This document shows, one piece after another, positions 1-5,541 of a stretch of 13,125 bases of DNA (the stretch's first letter is position 1; the number at the start of each line of letters is the position of its first letter). The notes beneath the pieces were generated by a model. It had not been told where the DNA came from. It ran no database searches and saw nothing but the letters and a program-made list of their open reading frames with translations. The stretch lies in assembly GCA_018714645.1 (NCBI GenBank), contig DVND01000157.1:1-13125 (forward strand), read 5' to 3'. The stretch is from Candidatus Avimonoglobus intestinipullorum (GTDB lineage: Bacteria > Bacillota > Clostridia > UBA1381). The position numbers and the translations under genes were made by a program.

Positions 1-1716
1 GTGTTCTTTTTTGTAACCGGTACGGTTATCACAGCGCCCATAGCCGCAAACGCCGCAACCGGTACGGATATTGTTAATGACTTAATTAACAATTATGTTG
101 GAAAATATCCTTACGTATTAAATACGCATGGTCCAAATTCTTTTGACTGCTCTGGATTGATATACTATGTATACAAGCAACATGGGATTACCCTTCCTTA
201 TACAACAAAAACCGACTGGACACAGTATGGAACAGTAATAACAGACGTTTCCAAGCTTCAAAGCGGCGATGTACTTTTATTTGGTTCCTCTGCTTCTAAC
301 CTTAATCATGCGGGGATTTATGATGCAAACGGAGGCTATATTATCCATGCCTTAAATAGCAAATATGGTATAATAAGGAAACCAACTTTAGCAGAATGGC
401 GTTCCATCCCGAGTTGGAATAGCAATGGAAATAATCAATTTCAGTATGCGGTTAGAGTTATAAACGGCGGGGCACATGTCCACAATTATACCACGTTCCG
501 GTTCTATGGCGGCTACCACCCTCATTACGCATATTACCAATGCTCCTGCGGGGATATAAAGGCGAAGCAGGAATTTGGCTATTTTTCCACCTGCGCGGAA
601 TGCGTCACAAACCACCAACACACCTGTGATAAATATTTGTATTTTGGAGGGAACCATCCGCATTACAAATACTATCAATGCCGCTGCGGGGAAATCTTTA
701 AAAACGGCGAAACCGTCCGTTATGGTTTATGTGACGTCTGCATAAAGGATCCCGGCAAGCCAAGTTTAAAATACATGCAGGACCGGTATGCATCTGACCA
801 GGATATCACCTTCACGTGGGATCCCACCGTGAATACAACGCATTACAATATCTACCTGCAAAAGCAGATCCCCTCCGGAGAATACAAGTATTATGAAAAC
901 ATCTTTTACGCAGCCTCCGGCACAACGCGCCAATTGGAAGAAGGGCTGTATTGCGTTATTTTGGAGTCCAAAAATTCCGAAGCGTGGAACGGGGACGGCT
1001 CGGACTGGCGCTCCTCCGTCAGCGACACATATTATTTTTCCGTTACGGGGCAATACGTCCCACAAGCCGCCCAGGCGTACGGCGGCCACAATTACCTGTT
1101 ATTTGACTATGTTGTAAGCTGGAAGGAAGCAAAAGCAATTTGCGAAGCTCTCGGCGGACATTTGGCTACAATTACTTCCTTGGAGGAACATCGCGCAATC
1201 GTATCCCTGGCGGAAAAAGGCGGAAAAGACCGGTACTATCTCGGCGGGACAGATGAAGAAAACGAAAGGGCGTGGCAATGGGTCTCCGGCGAACCCTGGC
1301 TCATCGACACATTATGGAACCTTGGCGAACCAAACAATGACAGGGGGATTGAGCATTACCTGGAATTGGCTGATTTGGAAAACGGCGGGGTATGGAACGA
1401 TACGCCGGACGGCACATATCTATACAAAGGCTTTATTTGTGAAATTGACGCCCCCCTATGGGTACAGGGCCGGCCGGCCGTACACAGGGACGGGCTTGTA
1501 CTGGACATTGCATCCGCTTTAGAGGACAGCGCAGCCGTCTACGCCGCCGCATATCAGGATGGGAAATTACTTTCTGTCCATGAGGCAGTTTTTACTATAG
1601 AAAGCTGCCTTACGCAGCTCAAGCTTACCGAACCGGCAGCAGATACGGTTAAGGTTTTTTCCTGGGATAAAAATCAGCAGCCGCTTTGCGAAGCAGTTAT
1701 GATCTCCATTCCATAA
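1..1716 (+). CDS. Secreted NlpC/P60 peptidase with two zinc-ribbon-like repeats and a C-type-lectin domain (5' end probably outside window)
   Basis: Probably an exported cell-wall hydrolase. The frame is open from base 1. The first residues form a hydrophobic signal core with an ANA-A cleavage-like site near residue 18 but no basic n-region, so the real start is probably upstream. Residues 24-155 form an NlpC/P60 domain with Cys50 (FDCSG), His103 (NHAGIY) and His116 (IHA), the expected Cys-His-His set. This family usually cleaves D-Glu-diaminopimelate or related stem-peptide bonds. Residues 159-201 and 205-247 are two copies of a HPHY..YQCxCG...CxxC module, zinc-ribbon-like. A beta-rich, Fn3-like stretch follows (about 255-350). 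Residues 355-487 are a C-type-lectin fold with EPN (443-445) and WND (465-467), the calcium and sugar signature. The last 80 residues resemble a C-terminal module I recall from clostridial surface proteins (VKVFSWD). GC rises sharply after the peptidase domain. Two terminators follow. Confidence 0.88.
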   Translation: MFFFVTGTVITAPIAANAATGTDIVNDLINNYVGKYPYVLNTHGPNSFDCSGLIYYVYKQHGITLPYTTKTDWTQYGTVITDVSKLQSGDVLLFGSSASNLNHAGIYDANGGYIIHALNSKYGIIRKPTLAEWRSIPSWNSNGNNQFQYAVRVINGGAHVHNYTTFRFYGGYHPHYAYYQCSCGDIKAKQEFGYFSTCAECVTNHQHTCDKYLYFGGNHPHYKYYQCRCGEIFKNGETVRYGLCDVCIKDPGKPSLKYMQDRYASDQDITFTWDPTVNTTHYNIYLQKQIPSGEYKYYENIFYAASGTTRQLEEGLYCVILESKNSEAWNGDGSDWRSSVSDTYYFSVTGQYVPQAAQAYGGHNYLLFDYVVSWKEAKAICEALGGHLATITSLEEHRAIVSLAEKGGKDRYYLGGTDEENERAWQWVSGEPWLIDTLWNLGEPNNDRGIEHYLELADLENGGVWNDTPDGTYLYKGFICEIDAPLWVQGRPAVHRDGLVLDIASALEDSAAVYAAAYQDGKLLSVHEAVFTIESCLTQLKLTEPAADTVKVFSWDKNQQPLCEAVMISIP

Positions 1717-1753
1717 AGTCATAAATACTGAAAATATCATAATATGCACAAAC

Positions 1754-1790
1754 AGGCATACCACTCCAAAAGCGGTATGCCTATTTGTTT
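1754..1790 (+). terminator. Intrinsic terminator after the NlpC/P60 gene, possibly bidirectional
   Basis: A perfect 9-bp stem, AGGCATACC (1754-1762) with GGTATGCCT (1774-1782), encloses an 11-nt loop and is followed by a T-rich tail (ATTTGTTTT). It lies 38 bases after the stop codon. The reverse complement has only a weak T-rich tail, so it may also stop the oncoming HtrA-like transcript, less certainly. Confidence 0.75.
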
Positions 1791-1801
1791 TAACCCTCTG
1801 A

Positions 1802-1821
1802 CCGCCGAAGCGGATTTTTTT
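1802..1821 (+). terminator. Second, compact intrinsic terminator
   Basis: A short GC-only stem, CCGC (1802-1805) and GCGG (1810-1813) around CGAA, is followed by A and seven T. On the plus strand it backs up the terminator at 1754. Its T-run overlaps the stop codon of the convergent HtrA-like gene. Read on the minus strand the loop is UUCG, a very stable tetraloop, but no T-run follows in that direction. Confidence 0.55.
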
Positions 1822-2935
1822 AATTCAACGTGACCTCAATTTCCAGGAGCTCTCCCTGGCGGTAGATGGTAAAGGTCAACGTATCGCCCGCGCTGTGCTG
1901 CGAACGGATTTCATTGATCTGCGCCACAGACTGCACCGCCTGCCCGTTCACCTTGACAATCAGATCCCCCGCCTTAAGGCCTGCCCGATCCGCGGGCGTG
2001 TCCGGCGACACGGACGAGATATTCACGCCATAGTCCGCGTCCGTCCCCATGATGCCGATCATGGGCGTTTGGGGCGCCTGCCCGTTATTCAAAAGCCCCT
2101 CCAAAACAGGCTTCACGTCATTGATGGGCGTTGCCAGCTTCAGCTCCGAACTGTCGCTGACAAGCGCATTGGTCATGGCAATCACCTGTCCCGCGCTGTT
2201 GAGCAGCACCCCGCCGACGCTGCCCTCCAGCATCGCCGCATCCGTCTGGAACAGGTTCACCGTCCTGCCGTCCTGCAATTCAACGCCTTTGTCAATCCCG
2301 CAAATGGTGCCGCTGGTCACCGAGCTGGAAAGCTGCTCCGCAATCGGGCTGCCCACCGCCACAACGGCGTCCCCCAGCGCGACCGTATCTGAATCGCCGA
2401 ATACCACCGGCGTCAGGCCGGTTGCCTCAATTTTTAAAATAGCCACATCCGATTGGCTGTCCGTTCCCGCAACCCGCGCTTCATATTCCGTCTTGTCCGG
2501 CAGGGTCACCGTGATGTTCCCGCTGGATTCCACAATATAACTGCTGGTCAGAATATATCCGTCCTCGCTGACGATCACGCCCGCTCCTTCGCCATAGGAC
2601 ACCATTTGGTTGAAAAACCCGCCGATGCTGCCCTGGTTCTCCACCCGAACGACGCTCTCAAGCGCCCGCGTACCAATTTCACCCACAGAGCCGGACGTCA
2701 GCGGCGCCTGCGCCTGTCCGCCTTCTCCGCCGCCGACATAGGAAATCACCGTGGAAGGACGCATCCGCGGCAGCACCGCATAGACAAGCACCGGCATAAA
2801 CACAGCGCAGATGCCGATGGAAACCAACAGCGCCACCAGCCATGCCGGCACGCCTTTTTTCGCCCGCACCGGCTTATAACCCTCCTGAACGGGGGAATGG
2901 GAAAATTCATCCTGATACCATTGGTACTCATTCAT
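1820..2935 (-). CDS. HtrA/DegP-like membrane-anchored trypsin-fold protein with PDZ domain, predicted catalytically dead
   Basis: HtrA family layout: a cytoplasmic N-terminus (1-30), one membrane helix (about 31-54), a Gly-rich linker, a trypsin-like domain (about 85-285) and a C-terminal PDZ domain (about 291-371), which would face outside the membrane. Length (371) is normal for Gram-positive HtrA proteins. The active site is not. Where HtrA has TNNHVV the sequence reads TSSYIV, so the catalytic His is Tyr133. The Asp motif is kept (SDVAILK, Asp163). Where HtrA has GNSGGP the sequence reads GSVGGV, so the catalytic Ser is Val240. I checked both sites at the codon level (tat; gtc). The fold motifs around them are intact, so this looks like a pseudoprotease rather than a decayed gene. 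AAAGGA lies 12 nt before the ATG. A promoter lies in the 90-base gap upstream, and no clear terminator separates it from the endolysin gene. Confidence 0.92.
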   Translation of the reverse strand: MNEYQWYQDEFSHSPVQEGYKPVRAKKGVPAWLVALLVSIGICAVFMPVLVYAVLPRMRPSTVISYVGGGEGGQAQAPLTSGSVGEIGTRALESVVRVENQGSIGGFFNQMVSYGEGAGVIVSEDGYILTSSYIVESSGNITVTLPDKTEYEARVAGTDSQSDVAILKIEATGLTPVVFGDSDTVALGDAVVAVGSPIAEQLSSSVTSGTICGIDKGVELQDGRTVNLFQTDAAMLEGSVGGVLLNSAGQVIAMTNALVSDSSELKLATPINDVKPVLEGLLNNGQAPQTPMIGIMGTDADYGVNISSVSPDTPADRAGLKAGDLIVKVNGQAVQSVAQINEIRSQHSAGDTLTFTIYRQGELLEIEVTLN

Positions 2936-2981
2936 GCTTCCAAACAGTCCTTTCTCATTCGAACAAAACTATGATTATATT

Positions 2982-3010
2982 ATAATACGGAATGTTTGGT
3001 ATTGTGTGAA
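2982..3010 (-). promoter_or_regulatory. Sigma-A-type promoter for the HtrA-like gene
   Basis: On the minus strand, TTCACA (3005-3010) and TATTAT (2982-2987) are separated by 17 bases; both differ from consensus at one position. A second TATAAT overlaps downstream. The start codon is about 45 bases beyond the -10. A GTTTG/CAAAC inverted repeat (2994-2998 and 3011-3015) spans the spacer and the edge of the -35 and could be an operator, but it is short. Confidence 0.6.
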
Positions 3011-3025
3011 CAAACTGTAAATTTT

Positions 3026-3679
3026 TTAGCCTTTCTGTTGGAGCGTGCGCTGGAGGATGACCAGCACGCGCAGTTCCGTGTCGTTTAAATCCAAACCTTC
3101 GCCCGAACCCTTCAAAAGCCCCCGGTTTATCAGGTCTGAAATCGGCTCCCTGGCCCATTCCGGCATATTTTCATCCACATAGTTATAAATCATTGGATGC
3201 TCCAGCTCCCAGACCCGGCTCTCCAGCTCCGCAATTTTTTTATCATATTCGGCTTTCGTCGCCATATCCAATTCCTCCTCCTGCCCTTCTGTGGGCGCTT
3301 TCCATGCAGTGGTTATTTCAAAATGGGGCGTATCCGGCGTTTTCCACGTCCCGCCCCAGGTGATATCCAGCTGCGCCGCGATCGCGCCGCAGCTTTTGAA
3401 AAAAGCGGGATCGGAATACTCCTCCCCCTTCACATTTTTGCAGATATCCCATGCGCGCCGGGCGGTATGGCGGCTGTTCTTCGTCCACGTAACAACCGCC
3501 CCCGGCCGCGTCCGGCCCTGTTCATACAGGTACTCCTGCCGCGCCTGGGAACGGTACGTTTCGGTGATGCGCACCGCAAGCCCCGCATCCGTACAGTATT
3601 TTAAAAACAGCCGGCACGCCTCCTGCGCCTGCGGCGTCAGCGCGCTGATATCCCGAATGGTTGCTGTAACGTCACTCAT
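3026..3679 (-). CDS. M15-family endolysin-like peptidase (LD-carboxypeptidase or L-Ala-D-Glu endopeptidase type) with half-SLH wall-binding tail
   Basis: A 217-residue phage-type peptidoglycan peptidase. The N-terminal domain (1-125) carries the M15 zinc signature: SRHTARRAWD gives His71 and Asp78, and PDTPHFE gives Asp116 and His119. The family signature is SxHxxGxAxD; here the Gly is Arg74. Residues 140-160 are a charged heptad-like segment likely to form a coiled coil. Residues 172-211 (PEWAREPISDLI..GLLKGSGEG) resemble an S-layer-homology repeat, as seen in the tails of clostridial endolysins. There is no signal peptide, so export needs a holin; the holin gene lies directly upstream and overlaps by 8 bases. 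GGAGG sits 6 nt before the ATG. Met139 has its own strong ribosome binding site (separate entry). Close to Ply500/ChiX-like enzymes in type; the exact bond cut cannot be read from sequence. Confidence 0.88.
   Translation of the reverse strand: MSDVTATIRDISALTPQAQEACRLFLKYCTDAGLAVRITETYRSQARQEYLYEQGRTRPGAVVTWTKNSRHTARRAWDICKNVKGEEYSDPAFFKSCGAIAAQLDITWGGTWKTPDTPHFEITTAWKAPTEGQEEELDMATKAEYDKKIAELESRVWELEHPMIYNYVDENMPEWAREPISDLINRGLLKGSGEGLDLNDTELRVLVILQRTLQQKG
3263..3282 (-). promoter_or_regulatory. Internal ribosome binding site and start codon (Met139) inside the endolysin gene
   Basis: On the minus strand AGGAGGAGG (3274-3282) precedes an in-frame ATG (3263-3265). The nearest GGAGG is 8 nt from the ATG, as good as the gene's own start. 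Initiation here would give a 79-residue protein (3026-3265) holding the coiled-coil-like segment and the half-SLH domain without the catalytic domain. Internal starts of this kind are established for endolysins such as Lys170, CD27L and CTP1L. The alternative is chance, because the same bases encode the Glu-rich linker QEEELD. Confidence 0.55.
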
Positions 3680-3965
3680 CTTGACCCTCCTTTTTGCAAT
3701 CGTTTTTGGAAGTGCGCGAAATCAATTGCTTAAACGCTTGATGGAACCCTGTGCTTGCCAATCCCGTAAACGCGCCGTAAACGATGTTCTGCAGGGTGAT
3801 CTGCCCGTTTGCCAGACAGCCCAGCGCCGCGCCCAACACAACAAGAATGGTGGGAATCCATTTGTTCCCTGAATCCTTAAGCCACTTTTTCAGAATATAA
3901 CCCGTAATCAGGCAGCCCGCCATTACGATGGGCACATACATCTCGCTTAAAAAGTTTAAATCCAT
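3672..3965 (-). CDS. Phage-type holin (phage_holin_5 / A118-like)
   Basis: A 97-residue membrane protein with three predicted helices (about 10-25, 37-53 and 58-74), a KKW..D..NKWIPTILVVLGAALG core and a GAFTGLASTGFHQAFK segment, which match the small holins of Gram-positive phages in the A118/phage_holin_5 group. The C-terminus is charged (SKNDCKKEGQDE), as usual. Holins oligomerise in the membrane and release or activate endolysins. The stop codon overlaps the start of the M15 peptidase gene by 8 bases, the classical lysis-cassette layout. AGGAAAG lies upstream of the ATG at a rather long distance, about 13 nt. No tail, capsid, integrase or repressor gene occurs nearby, so its origin as prophage remnant or domesticated export gene is open. 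Confidence 0.85.
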   Translation of the reverse strand: MDLNFLSEMYVPIVMAGCLITGYILKKWLKDSGNKWIPTILVVLGAALGCLANGQITLQNIVYGAFTGLASTGFHQAFKQLISRTSKNDCKKEGQDE

Positions 3966-4003
3966 CCGGTTTCACTTCTTTCCTGTTTCATTCCCCCCAT
4001 TTT

Positions 4004-4009
4004 ATAATA
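4004..4009 (-). promoter_or_regulatory. Possible -10 element upstream of the holin gene
   Basis: TATTAT on the minus strand about 38 bases before the holin ATG, with no good -35 at 16-18 bases (best is TTCGCC). A/T-rich tracts at 4028-4075 lie just upstream and could help binding. This is a weak prediction. Confidence 0.3.
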
Positions 4010-4441
4010 TGCATGGGAAAAAAATCGGCGAAAAGAAAAAATTACATATTTTTTTAAACATATTTTTTAAAAATCTGCGGACAATAGTGAATGACACCGA
4101 TGGTTGAACCAGACGGAGCATGAATTTTAAAAAAACTCCATGTTCGGGACTGTGGTTTGAATGGATTCCCGCAGCCCACGCAATAAGGCGGTTCTTATCT
4201 GAAATCTTGCTTCGGACTGAAAAGGAATTGCCCGCGGCGTTCGTGCAAGAGATAGATGTTCGGATAAGCCGGTGCTTGCTGGAAGATGCGCTGTTGCATG
4301 CAAAAGATAAACGCGTTGGGGGCAAATTGAAAATATGCCGCGGCAGGAAGCGCGCGGATGTATTGAAATGAAAAATTCCGGTTTGGATCAGGTGTCAGAG
4401 GCAGCGTATGTAAATCAAATGATGCGGCGGCAACCGGATTT

Positions 4442-4469
4442 TTTGACAAACTGTGCGTGGTTTGTCAAA
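4442..4469. repeat. Perfect 10-bp inverted repeat
   Basis: TTTGACAAAC (4442-4451) and GTTTGTCAAA (4460-4469) are exact reverse complements separated by 8 bases. There is no T-run after it on either strand, so it is not an ordinary terminator, although it sits 2 bases from one. It could be a protein-binding operator or an RNA hairpin at the 3' end of the acyltransferase transcript. Confidence 0.6.
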
Positions 4470-4471
4470 CG

Positions 4472-4505
4472 AAAAGACAGCCTGTTTTATAGGCTGTCTT
4501 TTTTT
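4472..4505. terminator. Bidirectional intrinsic terminator at the end of the MBOAT/SGNH operon
   Basis: AAAAGACAGCCT (4472-4483) pairs with AGGCTGTCTTTT (4491-4502) around a 7-nt loop. T-runs flank it in both directions: TTTTTTT on the plus strand and TTTTCGTTTG on the minus strand. It abuts the stop codon of the SGNH gene on the minus strand, which is its likely main user. Confidence 0.85.
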
Positions 4506-5517
4506 ATCCCAAACCGCTGATTGTCTGTTTGTACTCCTGTAAGTCCAAATCCCACTGGGCGGCGGTGTGATTGTGATCCTCCGACGGCGCGAGACTGAGA
4601 CTAGCCGCAAAAAACCGCGTAAATTTCTCCGCGCCCCTGTAATTCAAGTGGGATTTATCATAAAAATCCGTTTTTAAATCCAGGCCGATTTCTTCATAAT
4701 AATTGTTATAATCCACATAGGGCACCCCATGCTCCCGCGCCAGCTGCTCCACCTCCCGGTAGTGGGCCTCCTGGGCCGTGGTTTTATTGTTTGGCGCTTT
4801 CACCAGCAGCAGCTCCACCTGTTCTTCTTCACAAAGGCGTATAATTTTTTCCAGATATTCCACATTTTTATCCAGCAGCTCCGCCGTGGCGGTGACCTCC
4901 GTCACATCCGGCCGGATCCCATCCGGGTATACGTCCGGCAGGAGCACATACCCTTTCAGATAATCCCGCTGCTCCCCGCGCCGGAAGGTATAATCCTCCT
5001 CTTTCAGCTCATTCCAGCGGGAGTGGTATTTGGTAAAATTGAACAGCAGGTCAAAGGCGCCCTTCCCCTGTGCGGACACAAGCGCAAGCTGGATTTTGTT
5101 CCATGAAAAAGGCATATCGTCCGCAAAGGAATAGTTTACGCCATCGTCATAATATTCCGTGTGCTTCGTCATCATCAGCACATCCAGGACGGCAACTTTC
5201 GGCTTCTGGGTCTTAAACGCGTCCTTCATATAGTGATAAGTCGCCCAGATCGGCTGGTTCTGGGTGGCAAACACATAGGATTTCACCTGTTTTTCCTCCC
5301 ACAGCACCAGCGGATTAAAGGAGCAGTAGGTGTTGGAGGACCCGAAAAACAGCACGTCGTACTCCTCCCGCGGGGAGTTATAAAAGCCGGCGAGCTTCGT
5401 GGTGGAATTCCACGCGCCCCAAAGCGATTTCCTGCTTAAAAGCGTATTCAGCGGCAGGAACAGCACGCTAAACACCGCCAGGAACGCCACAATTTTCAAC
5501 AATAGCTTTTTATACAA
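4504..5517 (-). CDS. SGNH-hydrolase-fold O-acyltransferase partner (DltD/AlgX/PatB-like)
   Basis: A 337-residue protein anchored by an N-terminal hydrophobic helix (about 5-27), with the rest outside the membrane. VLFFGSSNTY (Ser61 in the block I position) and DKSHLN (Asp287, His290) give the Ser-Asp-His set of the SGNH fold; KPKVAVLDV and VPYVDYNNYY fit the family's core strands. Such proteins accept an acyl group moved across the membrane by an MBOAT partner and place it on a wall or extracellular polymer. The MBOAT gene ends 24 bases upstream, so the two are an operon. The start is TTG: an in-frame TGA lies only 15 bases upstream, no ATG or GTG falls between, and AAAGGA sits 10 nt before the TTG. 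A nearby ATG is out of frame and hits a stop after five codons. The polymer substrate cannot be told from sequence. Confidence 0.85.
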   Translation of the reverse strand: MYKKLLLKIVAFLAVFSVLFLPLNTLLSRKSLWGAWNSTTKLAGFYNSPREEYDVLFFGSSNTYCSFNPLVLWEEKQVKSYVFATQNQPIWATYHYMKDAFKTQKPKVAVLDVLMMTKHTEYYDDGVNYSFADDMPFSWNKIQLALVSAQGKGAFDLLFNFTKYHSRWNELKEEDYTFRRGEQRDYLKGYVLLPDVYPDGIRPDVTEVTATAELLDKNVEYLEKIIRLCEEEQVELLLVKAPNNKTTAQEAHYREVEQLAREHGVPYVDYNNYYEEIGLDLKTDFYDKSHLNYRGAEKFTRFFAASLSLAPSEDHNHTAAQWDLDLQEYKQTISGLG

Positions 5518-5541
5518 CTGTACCCATTCCTTTCATCTGCG

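Larger units (their letters stand above)
3966..4471. other. Gene-poor stretch between the lysis pair and the acyltransferase operon
   Basis: About 500 bases with no convincing gene. Bases 4020-4075 are very A/T-rich, with runs of A and T. From about 4090 the composition becomes like coding sequence, but the open frames on both strands (for example 4120-4371 plus and 4195-4449 minus) lack proper ribosome binding sites, and their translations match no family I recognise. It may hold a decayed gene or the scar of lost prophage DNA. A perfect 10-bp inverted repeat lies at its right end (separate entry). Confidence 0.5.

Noticed and set aside
2453..2974. Open frame of 173 codons on the plus strand opposite the HtrA-like gene
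   Set aside because: Basic, His/Arg-rich translation typical of an antisense frame of a GC-rich gene; no ribosome binding site and no family features.
3026..3965. Intact prophage
   Set aside because: Only the holin and endolysin-like genes are phage-type; no integrase, repressor, packaging, head or tail gene lies in the window.
4120..4371. 83-codon open frame in the gene-poor stretch
   Set aside because: GGAG lies only one base before the ATG, the product matches nothing I know, and several frames in both directions are equally open here.
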